This document shows positions 1-8,361 of a stretch of DNA of 64,000 nucleotides, in pieces. Each line of letters opens with the position of its first letter. The stretch's first letter is position 1. The stretch spans positions 1 through 64,000 of the forward strand of contig JBQDDG010000007.1 of the NCBI GenBank assembly GCA_052093225.1. Reading direction: 5' to 3'. This stretch comes from JB111 sp052093225 (lineage in GTDB: Bacteria > Actinomycetota > Actinomycetes > Actinomycetales > Actinomycetaceae). The notes below the pieces were generated by a model. It saw nothing but the letters and a program-made list of their open reading frames with translations. It was not told where the DNA came from and did no database searches. The position numbers and the translations under genes were made by a program.

Positions 1-391
1 GCTGCCGCGGGGCCGGGGCCTGCTGGCGCGGCGCCTGGGCCGGCGAGGGCGCCGTCGGCGCCGACGCGGGGCTGGGGGCCGGGGCGGGCGCCGCGGCGGC
101 GGGAGACTGGGCGCTCACGGCGCTGACCGCGCTGGGGGCCGAGACCGGCGACGCGACGGACTTCGCGCTGAGGACGACCGAGTGCTCGGCGACCGATGCC
201 GGGTCGACGCTCGCCGCGGTCTGCGCGGACGGCGCGGACACCGCCGATGCGGCCGAGACCGCCTGGCGCTGCGTGGTGGGGCGGTCGTCGCCCCGGTGCT
301 CGTCGGCGTCGTCGGCGACGGCGAGGGACCCGCCCGCGATGATCGCCGCCACCGAGAGGGTGCCGGTCGTGATCCACAGCTTCTTGCTCAT
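1..391 (-). CDS. Secreted Ala/Ser/Val/Pro-rich protein, N-terminal part (gene runs off the left edge)
   Basis: The complement from the ATG at 391-389 is open to the window edge, about 130 codons with no stop. AAGGAGAG (404-397) lies 5 nt before the ATG, a strong ribosome binding site. The N-terminus starts MSKKLWITTGTLSVAA and continues with a hydrophobic stretch to about residue 24, a good signal peptide or anchor. An acidic/basic stretch follows, then a low-complexity run built from VSA, ASA, SP and PA pieces that turns Pro/Ala/Gln-rich near the edge. It is probably a cell-envelope protein whose folded domain lies outside the window. The function cannot be named from this part. Confidence 0.75.
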   Translation of the reverse strand, partial: MSKKLWITTGTLSVAAIIAGGSLAVADDADEHRGDDRPTTQRQAVSAASAVSAPSAQTAASVDPASVAEHSVVLSAKSVASPVSAPSAVSAVSAQSPAAAAPAPAPSPASAPTAPSPAQAPRQQAPAPRQ

Positions 392-530
392 GTCGTCTCT
401 CCTTCGTCCTGCATCCGGGGGGATGGGGGCTTGTTCCGTTGACCACCACTCTGCTCGGCGGGGAGGTGACGGCGAGGAGAACCAGGTGAAGGACCCCTCA
501 TCAGTCGTGAGCGCGCCCTCATCGCCGCAC

Positions 531-536
531 TACCCT
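531..536 (+). promoter_or_regulatory. -10 element TACCCT for truA (leaderless)
   Basis: TACCCT ends 6 nt before the GTG at 543, so transcription is expected to begin at or next to the start codon. The same spacing recurs at many genes in this window. No convincing -35 is visible. Confidence 0.6.
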
Positions 537-542
537 TCCCGG

Positions 543-1475
543 GTGGACCCAGGAACGCAGGAGGACCCGGTGGCGCAGGAGGACGTGGTGCGGGTCCGGC
601 TCGACCTCGCCTACGACGGGACCGCCTTCTCCGGGTGGGCGGCGCAGCCGGGCCTGCGCACCGTCGAGGGCGAGCTGACGGCGGCGCTGACGACCGTGCT
701 CCGTGACCCGGGCCTGCGGCTCACCGTCGCCGGCCGCACCGACTCCGGTGTCCACGCCCGCCACCAGGTGGCACACCTCGACGTCCCCGTCGCCGCCTGG
801 CGGGCGCTGCCCGGACGCTCGGAACGCACGCCCGGGGACGCGCTCGTCGACCGGCTGCGCGGCGTGCTGGCGCGCACCGGGCCGGGCCCGCGGGGCAGCA
901 GCGACGTCGTCGTCCGCTCCGCGGCACCGGCCCCGGCCGGTTTCGACGCCCGGTTCTCGGCGACGTGGCGGCGCTACCGCTACCGGGTGAGCGACGCCGT
1001 CACCACGCGCGACCCGCTGCGCCGCGCCGCCGTCCTCTGGCACGGCCGCGCGCTCGACACCGAGGAGATGGCGCGCGGCGCGGCGGGGCTCGTCGGCGAG
1101 CACGACTTCCTGTCCTACTGCCGGCCCCGCGAGGGCGCGACGACGATCCGCACGCTGGAGTCCGTCGACGTCGACCGGCCGGCGTCGGGCCAGGACGCCG
1201 GGCTCGTCGTCCTCACCGTCCGCGCCGACGCCTTCTGCCACTCGATGGTGCGTTCGCTGACCGGCGCCCTCCTTGCCGTCGGTGACGGCCGTCGCGCGCC
1301 CGGCTGGCCCGCCGAGGCGCTCGCGCTGCGCAGCAGGGAGGCGGGGGTCGACGTCGCGCCTCCCCACGGGCTCACGCTCGAGGAGGTGGGGTACCCGGCG
1401 GACGACCTGCTCGCCGAGCGTGCCAGGGCCGCACGACGGGTCCGTACCCTCGACGTGGGCGGCGCGTCGTCCTGA
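543..1475 (+). CDS. truA: tRNA pseudouridine(38-40) synthase TruA
   Basis: TruA isomerises uridines 38-40 in the tRNA anticodon arm to pseudouridine. The protein opens with RLDLAYDGTAFSGWAAQP and has the catalytic motif GRTDSGVHA with Asp67. The RNA-binding tail holds the HSMVRSLTGALLAVGDGR segment. At 310 aa it is slightly longer than E. coli TruA (270 aa), mainly from an insertion around residues 80-125. Two starts are plausible: GTG 543, ideal for a leaderless mRNA after TACCCT, and GTG 570, preceded by AGGAGGA. I chose 543; the choice changes only 9 residues. It lies upstream of rplM-rpsI, its usual actinobacterial position. Confidence 0.93.
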   Translation: MDPGTQEDPVAQEDVVRVRLDLAYDGTAFSGWAAQPGLRTVEGELTAALTTVLRDPGLRLTVAGRTDSGVHARHQVAHLDVPVAAWRALPGRSERTPGDALVDRLRGVLARTGPGPRGSSDVVVRSAAPAPAGFDARFSATWRRYRYRVSDAVTTRDPLRRAAVLWHGRALDTEEMARGAAGLVGEHDFLSYCRPREGATTIRTLESVDVDRPASGQDAGLVVLTVRADAFCHSMVRSLTGALLAVGDGRRAPGWPAEALALRSREAGVDVAPPHGLTLEEVGYPADDLLAERARAARRVRTLDVGGASS

Positions 1476-1484
1476 CCGGCCATC

Positions 1485-1545
1485 AACCGCACTCTCGGTG
1501 GGTCCCCACCGCACTCTCGGTGGGGACCACCGCAGTCTCGACGGG
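1485..1545 (+). repeat. Intergenic repeat family, locus 1 (three copies)
   Basis: Three near-copies of ACCGCARTCTCGACGG start at 1486, 1508 and 1529. The first two read ACCGCACTCTCGGTGG and the third ACCGCAGTCTCGACGG. The motif recurs at 33668-33752 and 62404-62461. This cluster fills the first part of the 313-nt gap between truA and rplM. Confidence 0.7.
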
Positions 1546-1622
1546 GGTGGGGGAGGGCGGGCCGTGTCCACCATCACGACCTGCGACGCCGGGGAGACTT
1601 CCACGGGTCGGCGATCGTGGGC

Positions 1623-1788
1623 TACCCTGGGGAGTCGTCGTACGTCCCTCGTGCGCCCGGTGTCTCCCACTCGCCGGAGTCGCGCCGACAGAGACCACGG
1701 CACGAGTCAACCGACCATTGGTCGTGGCGCCCACGAGCGCCGCACCCGTTCGTCAAGAACGCCGACAGTAGTAGTGAGGCATACGCCC
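1623..1788 (+). promoter_or_regulatory. rplM promoter (TACCCT 1623-1628) and long 5' leader
   Basis: TACCCT at 1623-1628 is the only good -10 upstream of rplM. It predicts an untranslated leader of about 155 nt, unlike most genes here. A long leader before a ribosomal-protein operon fits autoregulation by L13 or S9, but I recognise no known leader fold, so that role is inference. Between 1546 and 1622 I see nothing else. Confidence 0.45.
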
Positions 1789-2247
1789 GTGCGCACGTAC
1801 ACACCCAAGCCCGGCGAGATCACGCGGCAGTGGCACGTCATCGACGCCACCGACGTGGTGCTGGGCCGTCTGGCCAGCCAGGTCGCCACCCTGCTCCGTG
1901 GGAAGCACAAGCCGACCTTCGCCCCGCACGTCGACGGAGGTGACTTCGTCATCGTCATCAACGCGGACAAGATCGCGCTGACCGGCGCCAAGCTGGCGGA
2001 CAAGAAGACCTACACCCACTCGGGCTTCCCGGGCGGGCTCAAGTCGACGACGTACGTGGAGATGCTCGCCAAGCACCCGACGCGCGCCGTCGAGCGCGCC
2101 GTGCGCGGCATGCTGCCGAAGACGACCCTCGGTCGTCAGCAGCTCGACAAGCTCAAGATCTACGCGGGCCCCGAGCACCCGCACGCGGCCCAGCAGCCGC
2201 AGCCGTTCGTCATTGACCAGGTCGCTCAGCAGCCCGCCAAGGCCTGA
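1789..2247 (+). CDS. rplM: 50S ribosomal protein L13
   Basis: L13 is an early-assembling large-subunit protein. The sequence begins VRTYTPKPGEITRQWHVID and contains the family blocks DVVLGRLASQVATLLRGKHK, YTHSGFPGGLK and VRGMLPKTTLGRQQLDKLKIY. The length is 152 aa against 142 in E. coli, with a Gln/Pro/Ala tail. The GTG at 1789 is chosen because it gives the canonical N-terminus; a weak GTGAGG site lies 9 nt upstream. The reading frame stays open far upstream, but that part has no L13 similarity. It forms an operon with rpsI, 29 nt downstream. Confidence 0.98.
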   Translation: MRTYTPKPGEITRQWHVIDATDVVLGRLASQVATLLRGKHKPTFAPHVDGGDFVIVINADKIALTGAKLADKKTYTHSGFPGGLKSTTYVEMLAKHPTRAVERAVRGMLPKTTLGRQQLDKLKIYAGPEHPHAAQQPQPFVIDQVAQQPAKA

Positions 2248-2276
2248 GCTCACCACTGAGACCCACGAGGAGAACC

Positions 2277-2768
2277 GTGGCCGAGCCCACCACCGAGTTC
2301 GACGTCGACGCAGACGACGCACCCGCCAGCTACACGTCAGAGAGCGAGTCCGCCCCCGAGGGTGCCGGTTCGTCGATCACCGCCCCCGGTCAGGCCCTCG
2401 GCCGCCGCAAGGAGGCCGTCGCCCGCGTCCGGCTCATCCCCGGCTCCGGCGAGTGGACGATCAACGGTCGCACCCTCGAGGAGTACTTCCCGAACAAGCT
2501 GCACCAGCAGTTGGCGCGCTCGCCCTTCACGCTGCTCGACCTCGACGGTCGCTTCGACGTCGTGGCCCGCATCGCCGGCGGCGGCACTTCCGGGCAGGCC
2601 GGCGCGCTGCGCCTCGGCATCGCCCGCGCGCTCAACGGCATCGACCGTGACGCGAACCGCGCCGAGCTGAAGAAGGCCGGGTTCCTCACGCGTGACGCCC
2701 GCGCCATCGAGCGCAAGAAGGCCGGTCTCAAGAAGGCCCGCAAGGCCCCGCAGTACTCCAAGCGCTGA
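2277..2768 (+). CDS. rpsI: 30S ribosomal protein S9
   Basis: S9 belongs to the small-subunit head, and its basic C-terminal tail reaches the P-site tRNA. The tail here ends KKARKAPQYSKR, the invariant S9 terminus. The globular part contains GRRKEAVARVRL, GSGEWTINGR and GGGTSGQAGALRLGIARAL. The 163 aa include an acidic N-terminal extension of about 35 residues that is common in actinobacteria and absent from E. coli. The GTG start follows GAGGAGA with good spacing. It is the second gene of the rplM-rpsI operon, and a strong hairpin follows. Confidence 0.98.
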   Translation: MAEPTTEFDVDADDAPASYTSESESAPEGAGSSITAPGQALGRRKEAVARVRLIPGSGEWTINGRTLEEYFPNKLHQQLARSPFTLLDLDGRFDVVARIAGGGTSGQAGALRLGIARALNGIDRDANRAELKKAGFLTRDARAIERKKAGLKKARKAPQYSKR

Positions 2769-2779
2769 TCGCTTCCGTC

Positions 2780-2813
2780 GACGGCCCCGTCCCTTGCTGG
2801 GGACGGGGCCGTC
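2780..2813 (+). terminator. Terminator after rpsI
   Basis: A perfect 14-bp stem (2780-2793 with 2800-2813) closes the loop TTGCTG directly after the rpsI stop. There is no T-run, as is usual for high-GC actinobacterial hairpins. Confidence 0.8.
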
Positions 2814-2880
2814 GCCGTGTGCACCACCGGGTGCGCGCCGCGGCATGATGGGCGCACCGACGACGAGAGGGAGGACCCGG

Positions 2881-4245
2881 ATGGCACGGCTGTTCGGCAC
2901 GGACGGTGTTCGCGGGCTCGCGAACAAGGACATCACCGCGCGGCTCGCGCTCGACCTGGGTGTCGCCGCCGCGCGCGAGCTCGTCGCCTCGGGGGCCACG
3001 CACGGCGCCGGTGAGCGACCGCGAGCCATCGTCGGGCGGGACACGCGCGTCTCCGGCGAGATGCTCTCCGCGGCGGTCTGCGCGGGCCTGACGTCCGCCG
3101 GCGTCGACGTCCACGACGTCGGCGTGCTGCCGACGCCGGGCATCGCGCACCTCACCGCCACCTCCGACGTCGACCTCGGCGTCGTCATCTCCGCGTCGCA
3201 CAACGCGATGCCGGACAACGGCATCAAGTTCTTCGCGCGCGGCGGCTACAAGCTCGACGACGCGGTGGAGGACCGCATCGAGTCGGTCCTCGGCGACGCG
3301 TTCGACGCCCCCGTCGGCGACGGTCTCGGGCGGCTCGAGCGCGCGTCGACGCTCGCGAGCTCCACGTACATCGACCACCTCGTCGGCGCGGTCTCCTCGA
3401 CCCCGCTCAAGGGCCTGCGCGTGGCCGTGGACTGCGCGAACGGCGCGGCGTCCGACATCGCGCCCGCCGCGCTGCGCGAGGCCGGGGCCGACGTCGTCGT
3501 CCTCAACGCCTCGCCCGACGGCTACAACATCAACGACGCGTGCGGGTCGACCCACCCCGAGCAGCTGCAGGCCGTGACCGTCGCCGCCGGCGCCGCCTTC
3601 GGCGTGGCCTTCGACGGCGACGCCGACCGGTGCCTCGCGGTGGACGGCGAAGGTCGCCTCGTCGACGGCGACCAGATCCTCGGCATCCTCGCCACCGACC
3701 TCCACGAGCGCGGCGAGCTCACCGGTGACACCCTCGTCGTCACCGTGATGTCGAACCTCGGCCTCCTGATCGCGATGGAGAAGGCCGGCATCGCCACCGT
3801 CCAGACCGGGGTCGGCGACCGCTACGTGCTCGAGGCCATGCGCGCGGGCGGCTTCGCCCTCGGCGGCGAGCAGTCGGGCCACATCATCTCCTCCTCGCAC
3901 GCCTCGACCGGCGACGGCGTCCTCACCGCCTTGCTGCTCGCGGCCCGCGCCGTGCAGACCGGCCGCACCCTCGCCGAGCTCGCCTCCGTCGTCACCCGAC
4001 TCCCGCAGGTCCTGCTCAACGTCAAGGGCGTGGACCGGACGCGCGCGACCACGGACGACGGCGTCGTCGCGGCCGTCACGGAGGCCGAGTCGCGCCTCGG
4101 CGGCGGCGGGCGCGTGCTCCTGCGGCCCTCGGGCACCGAGCCGGTCGTGCGCGTGATGGTCGAGGCCGGCACCGAGGACGAGGCCCGCCGCGAGGCGGAG
4201 ACGCTCGCCGAGGTCGTGTCCGACCGCCTTGCCCTCACCGTCTAG
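2881..4245 (+). CDS. glmM: Phosphoglucosamine mutase
   Basis: GlmM converts glucosamine-6-phosphate to glucosamine-1-phosphate on the route to UDP-GlcNAc and peptidoglycan. The 454-aa protein starts MARLFGTDGVRGLAN. It has the phosphoserine loop SASHN with catalytic Ser106, the Mg-binding DGDADR motif, and the sugar-phosphate-binding RPSGTEPVVRVM near the C-terminus. The ATG at 2881 follows GGGAGGA. glmS, the preceding pathway step, lies 1.9 kb downstream, separated by a DedA-family gene and the antisense coaA. Confidence 0.97.
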   Translation: MARLFGTDGVRGLANKDITARLALDLGVAAARELVASGATHGAGERPRAIVGRDTRVSGEMLSAAVCAGLTSAGVDVHDVGVLPTPGIAHLTATSDVDLGVVISASHNAMPDNGIKFFARGGYKLDDAVEDRIESVLGDAFDAPVGDGLGRLERASTLASSTYIDHLVGAVSSTPLKGLRVAVDCANGAASDIAPAALREAGADVVVLNASPDGYNINDACGSTHPEQLQAVTVAAGAAFGVAFDGDADRCLAVDGEGRLVDGDQILGILATDLHERGELTGDTLVVTVMSNLGLLIAMEKAGIATVQTGVGDRYVLEAMRAGGFALGGEQSGHIISSSHASTGDGVLTALLLAARAVQTGRTLAELASVVTRLPQVLLNVKGVDRTRATTDDGVVAAVTEAESRLGGGGRVLLRPSGTEPVVRVMVEAGTEDEARREAETLAEVVSDRLALTV

Positions 4246-4249
4246 CGGC

Positions 4250-5053
4250 GTGGGCGGTCTGCTCGAGATCGTCGACGTGGTCCAGACGTGGATGATCGAC
4301 CTGGCCGCGTCGCCCTGGGTGCTGCTCATCGTCCTCGCGGGCTGCGTCGTCGACGGCTTCTTCCCGGCGGCGCCGAGCGAGGGCGTGGTCATCGCCGCCG
4401 CGGCGCTCACGGCCGCCGGTGAGGGCCCGCACCTGTACTTCCTGTGGCCGGTGGCGGCCGTCGGCGCGTTCGTCGGCGACCAGATCGCCTACTGGATCGG
4501 CACGAAGATCCCGCTGCACCGCATCCCGGTCCTCAGCTCCGCGCGCGGCCAGAAGGCGGTGGCGGTGGCCCGCCGCACGCTCGGCCGCCGCGGCGCCGCC
4601 CTGCTGCTGGCCGCCCGGTTCATCCCGCTCGGCCGGGTGGCCGTCAACATGACGTCGGGCGCCGTCTCCTACCCGCGGACGCGGTTCCGGCTCCTCACCG
4701 GGATCGCGGCGATCGTGTGGGCGACGTACTCGGTGGCCCTCGGGTTCGGCGCCGGTGCCGCGCTCGCGCACCAGCCGCTCCTGGGCGTGGCCGTCGGCGT
4801 CGTCGGCGGGTTCCTCCTCGGCGTCCTGCTCGAGCGGGTCCTCGGCTGGGCGCAGGGGCGTCTCCTGCCGAGGCTCTGGCCGGAGAGGGCCGGCGACGGA
4901 GCGTGGGCGGAGAGCGACGCGGAGGTACCGGAGGACGGGTCCGGCACGGCCGCCCCGGAGGCGGTGTGGTCGCCGGAGGACACAGCCTCGCCGGACGCGG
5001 GGGAGGACGGGCCGGGCGGGTCGGAGGCCGACCCCCGCGAGCGGTCCGCCTAG
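4250..5053 (+). CDS. DedA/VTT-family membrane protein
   Basis: A 267-aa integral membrane protein of the DedA family, members of which are linked to lipid flipping and envelope homeostasis. It contains the SNARE-associated core: DGFFPAAPSEGVVIAAAAL, GDQIAYWIGTKI and the AARFIPLGRVAVN motif with the conserved arginines. Several hydrophobic segments cover residues 10-205. The last 60 residues are hydrophilic, rich in Glu/Asp/Gly/Pro, and probably disordered. The GTG at 4250, 5 nt after the glmM stop, is preferred; an in-frame ATG at 4229 would overlap glmM. The substrate is unknown. Confidence 0.85.
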   Translation: MGGLLEIVDVVQTWMIDLAASPWVLLIVLAGCVVDGFFPAAPSEGVVIAAAALTAAGEGPHLYFLWPVAAVGAFVGDQIAYWIGTKIPLHRIPVLSSARGQKAVAVARRTLGRRGAALLLAARFIPLGRVAVNMTSGAVSYPRTRFRLLTGIAAIVWATYSVALGFGAGAALAHQPLLGVAVGVVGGFLLGVLLERVLGWAQGRLLPRLWPERAGDGAWAESDAEVPEDGSGTAAPEAVWSPEDTASPDAGEDGPGGSEADPRERSA

Positions 5054-5110
5054 CTGATCGCCGCACGTGCCACGGCATCCCGCCGGCCGGGTGTCCGACG
5101 GCGCCGCGGC

Positions 5111-6103
5111 TCAGAGCTTGCGCAGGAGCATGCGGTGCATCCGGTGCTGCCCGTCCTTCGTGATGACGAGCTTCGCGCGGCTGCGCGTCGGCAGGATGTT
5201 CTGCTCGAGGTTGGGGGCGTTGATCGTCTCCCAGATCTCGGACGCGGTGGCCACCGCCTCCTCGTCGTCGAGGTCGGCGTACCGGCGGAAGTACGAGCCC
5301 GGCACCGAGAACGCGGTCGACCGCAGGGTGAGGAAGCGGTCGATGTACCAGCGCCGCACGTCGGCGGTCCGGGCGTCCACGTAGATCGAGAAGTCGAAGA
5401 AGTCGTTGACCGCGAGCATCGAGGAGCGCCGCGCCGTCTGACGGGCCGGCTGGAGCACGTTGAGCCCCTCGACGATGAGGATGTCCGGGTGCTCGACGAC
5501 GTTGCGCTCACCCGGGAGGATGTCGTAGCTGATGTGGTCGTAGACCGGGGTGGAGGCCCTCGGCGCGCCGGCCTTGACCGAGGCGAGGAAGCGCAGCAGG
5601 GCGCGACGGTCGTAGGACTCGGGGAAGCCCTTGCGCTGGAGCAGGCCGCGCCGCTCCAGCTCCGCGTTCGGCAGCAGGAACCCGTCGGTGGTGACGAGCG
5701 AGACGCGCGGGGTCGCGGGCCAGCGCCGGAGCAGCTCGCGCAGCAGCCGGGAGGTCGAGGACTTGCCGACGGCGACGGAGCCGGCCACGCCGATGACGAA
5801 CGGCGTGCGCTGGTAGTGCCCCCCGAGGAACCGCGCCGTGCCCGTGTGCAGGTGCTCGGTGGCCGCCACGTACTGCTGGAGGAGGGCGGAGAGCGGACGG
5901 TAGACGACGTCGACCTCGGACAGGTCCAGAGGGTCGCCGAGCCCACGCAGGTTGACTACGTCGGCGTCGGTCAGGGGCAGGGGGGTCGAGGCCGCGAGCC
6001 GGGACCACGAGCCGCGGTCCAGCTCGATGTAGGGCGTGAGATGACGCTCAGGGTCGCCGCCGTTCCGGGACGCGTCGGCAGGTCGATGAGCAGCGTCGGT
6101 CAC
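5111..6103 (-). CDS. coaA: Pantothenate kinase, type I (CoaA)
   Basis: CoaA phosphorylates pantothenate, the first committed step of CoA synthesis. The P-loop is GVAGSVAVGKSSTSR near residue 100. TTDGFLLPNAELERRGLL and the EGLNVLQP segment are family blocks, and the protein ends RMHRMLLRKL. The 330 aa compare with 316 in E. coli; the extra residues are at the N-terminus. The GTG at 6103 is preceded at 6 nt by CAGGAT, an off-consensus copy of the leaderless -10 pattern. It is divergent from glmS and convergent with the DedA gene. Confidence 0.96.
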   Translation of the reverse strand: MTDAAHRPADASRNGGDPERHLTPYIELDRGSWSRLAASTPLPLTDADVVNLRGLGDPLDLSEVDVVYRPLSALLQQYVAATEHLHTGTARFLGGHYQRTPFVIGVAGSVAVGKSSTSRLLRELLRRWPATPRVSLVTTDGFLLPNAELERRGLLQRKGFPESYDRRALLRFLASVKAGAPRASTPVYDHISYDILPGERNVVEHPDILIVEGLNVLQPARQTARRSSMLAVNDFFDFSIYVDARTADVRRWYIDRFLTLRSTAFSVPGSYFRRYADLDDEEAVATASEIWETINAPNLEQNILPTRSRAKLVITKDGQHRMHRMLLRKL

Positions 6104-6131
6104 GCGTCCATCCTGCCACCGCCGTGGCGGT

Positions 6132-6137
6132 TATCCT
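6132..6137 (+). promoter_or_regulatory. -10 element TATCCT for glmS (leaderless)
   Basis: TATCCT ends 7 nt before the ATG at 6145, leaving no room for a ribosome binding site. Confidence 0.65.
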
Positions 6138-6144
6138 CGCTGCC

Positions 6145-7998
6145 ATGTGTGGAATCGTCGGATACGTCGGCCCGAGCGCCCCGTCCACCCGCCCCCTCGA
6201 CCTCGCGATGGAGGGCCTCGCCCGCCTCGAGTACCGCGGGTACGACTCCGCCGGGGTCGCGCTCCACACGGGCGAGGAGATCGTCGTCCGCAAGCGGGCG
6301 GGCAAGCTGCAGAACCTGCGCGACGCGATCGAGGAGGACCCCGTCCCCCTCGCCGTCGCCTCGCTGGGCCACACCCGCTGGGCCACGCACGGGGGCCCGA
6401 CCGACCCCAACGCGCACCCGCACCTGGGCGGCGACGGCGCCGTCGCGGTCATCCACAACGGCATCATCGAGAACTTCGCTCCGCTGCGCCGCGAGCTGGT
6501 CGAGTCCGGCGTCGAGCTCGCCTCCGAGACCGACACCGAGGTCGTCGCCCACCTCCTCGCCGCCGCCTACGACGGCGACCTCACGGCCGCGATGCTCAGC
6601 GTGGTCGGCCGCCTCGAGGGCGCCTTCACGCTGCTCGCCCAGCACAAGGACCAGCCGGGCACCGTCGTGGGCGCCCGCCGGTCCTCGCCGCTCGTCGTGG
6701 GTCTCGGCGACGGCGAGAACTTCCTCGGCTCCGACGTCGCGGCCTTCATCTCCGGCACCAAGGAGGCCCTCGAGCTCGGCGAGGACCAGGTCGTGACGAT
6801 CACGCCGGACTCCGTGGACGTCGTCGGGTTCGACGGCACGCCCGCGCAGGGGCGCCGTTTCACCGTGGACTGGGACGCCGAGGCCGCCGTCAAGGGCGGG
6901 TTCCCCACGTTCATGGACAAGGAGATCCACGACCAGCCGGCCGCCGTGCGCGACACGCTGCTCGGGCGCCGCGACGAGGAGGGGCGCCTCGTCCTCAACG
7001 AGATGCGGATCGAGGAGTCGGTCCTGCGGACGGTCGACAAGGTCGTCATCATCGCCTGCGGCACCGCCGCCTACTCCGGCCACGTCGCGAAGTACGCGAT
7101 CGAGCACTGGTGCCGGATCCCCTGCGAGGTCGAGCTCGCCAGCGAGTTCCGCTACCGCGACCCGGTCGTCACCGAGCGCACCCTCGTCGTCGCGATCTCC
7201 CAGTCCGGCGAGACCATGGACACCCTCATGGCCGTGCGGCACGCGCGCGAGCAGGGCTCCAAGGTCCTCGCCATCGTCAACACCTTCGGCTCCACGATCG
7301 CCCGCGAGGCCGACGCCGTGCTCTACACGCACGCCGGGCCCGAGATCGCCGTCGCCTCCACCAAGGCCTTCCTCGCCCAGATCACCGCCTGCTACCTGCT
7401 CGGCCTCTACCTCGCCCAGCTGCGCGGCAACAAGTACCCCGAGGAGGTGGCGGGCTATCTCGAGGAGCTGGCCGCGATGCCGGACAAGATCGCCGAGGTG
7501 CTCGAGAAGGAGGAGGAGAACGTGCGGGCGCTCGCGCGGTCGATGCGCGACACCGGCTCGGTGCTCTTCCTCGGCCGGCACGTCGGCTTCCCGGTGGCCC
7601 TCGAGGGGGCGCTCAAGCTCAAGGAGCTCGCCTACATCCACGCCGAGGGGTTCGCGGCCGGCGAGCTCAAGCACGGCCCGATCGCGCTCGTCGACGAGGG
7701 CGAGCCGGTGTTCGTCGTCGTCCCGACCCCGCGGCGCCCCGTCCTGCACCAGAAGGTCATCTCCAACATCCAGGAGGTGCGGGCCCGCGGCGCACGCACG
7801 ATCGTCGTGGCCGAGGAGGGGGACACCGACGTCGAGGAGTTCGCGGAGACCGTCATCCGCGTGCCCCGCACGCCGACCCTCATGATGCCGCTGGTGACCA
7901 CCGTGCCGCTGCAGATCTTCGCCTCGGAGATCGCCGCGGCCAAGGGCCTCGACGTCGACCAGCCGCGGAACCTCGCGAAGTCCGTCACGGTCGAGTAG
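6145..7998 (+). CDS. glmS: Glutamine-fructose-6-phosphate aminotransferase (isomerising)
   Basis: GlmS makes glucosamine-6-phosphate from fructose-6-phosphate and glutamine. The ATG at 6145 places the glutaminase nucleophile as Cys2 (MCGIVGYVG); an upstream in-frame start would bury that Cys and is rejected. The N-terminal Ntn amidotransferase domain includes HTRWATHGGPTDPNAHPH. Two SIS domains follow, with CGTAAYSGHVAKYAIEHW and the C-terminal PRNLAKSVTVE tail. The 617 aa match the family. There is no glmS ribozyme, because the promoter is immediately upstream. It sits 6 nt before acpS. Confidence 0.98.
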   Translation: MCGIVGYVGPSAPSTRPLDLAMEGLARLEYRGYDSAGVALHTGEEIVVRKRAGKLQNLRDAIEEDPVPLAVASLGHTRWATHGGPTDPNAHPHLGGDGAVAVIHNGIIENFAPLRRELVESGVELASETDTEVVAHLLAAAYDGDLTAAMLSVVGRLEGAFTLLAQHKDQPGTVVGARRSSPLVVGLGDGENFLGSDVAAFISGTKEALELGEDQVVTITPDSVDVVGFDGTPAQGRRFTVDWDAEAAVKGGFPTFMDKEIHDQPAAVRDTLLGRRDEEGRLVLNEMRIEESVLRTVDKVVIIACGTAAYSGHVAKYAIEHWCRIPCEVELASEFRYRDPVVTERTLVVAISQSGETMDTLMAVRHAREQGSKVLAIVNTFGSTIAREADAVLYTHAGPEIAVASTKAFLAQITACYLLGLYLAQLRGNKYPEEVAGYLEELAAMPDKIAEVLEKEEENVRALARSMRDTGSVLFLGRHVGFPVALEGALKLKELAYIHAEGFAAGELKHGPIALVDEGEPVFVVVPTPRRPVLHQKVISNIQEVRARGARTIVVAEEGDTDVEEFAETVIRVPRTPTLMMPLVTTVPLQIFASEIAAAKGLDVDQPRNLAKSVTVE

Positions 7999-8004
7999 CG
8001 CCCC

Positions 8005-8361
8005 GTGGGAGTGCGCTCGGTGGGCATCGACGTCTGTTCGGTCGACCGGTTCGTGGCGGCGCTCGAGCGCTCGCCACGGCTGCTCGAGCGGCTGTTCACG
8101 CCCGACGAGCGCGACCTGCCGCCCGCCTCGCTCGCCGCGCGGTTCGCCGCGAAGGAGGCCATCGCCAAGGCGCTCGGGGCACCCGGCGGCATGCGCTGGC
8201 ACGACTGCACCGTCCGCCGCGTGAGCGGGGGCGCCCCGCAGGTGGAGGTCTCCGGGACCGTCGCCGCCCGGGCGGCCGAGCTCGGGATCGTGCGCTGGCA
8301 CCTGTCGATCTCCCACGACGCCGGGATCGCCGCCGCCGTGGCGATCGGGGAGGGCGACTGA
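8005..8361 (+). CDS. acpS: Holo-[acyl-carrier-protein] synthase
   Basis: AcpS transfers phosphopantetheine from CoA to acyl carrier protein. The 118-aa protein has the two signature motifs: VGIDVCSVDRF near the N-terminus, with the Mg-binding Asp, and ARFAAKEAIAKALG in the middle, with the second metal ligand Glu. It ends in the HLSISHDAGIAAAVAI block. GTG 8005 is taken as start; GTG 8011 is also in frame. Its last base is shared with the ATG of the next gene, so the two are probably translated together. CoaA, which supplies its cosubstrate pathway, is encoded just upstream. Confidence 0.95.
   Translation: MGVRSVGIDVCSVDRFVAALERSPRLLERLFTPDERDLPPASLAARFAAKEAIAKALGAPGGMRWHDCTVRRVSGGAPQVEVSGTVAARAAELGIVRWHLSISHDAGIAAAVAIGEGD

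Noticed and set aside
1546..1788. A known ribosomal-protein leader RNA or a small ORF before rplM
   Set aside because: The long leader is real in outline, but no known L13 leader fold or convincing coding frame with a ribosome binding site was found.
6104..6144. glmS ribozyme upstream of glmS
   Set aside because: The gap to the divergent coaA is only 41 bp and the mRNA appears leaderless, so there is no room for the catalytic core.
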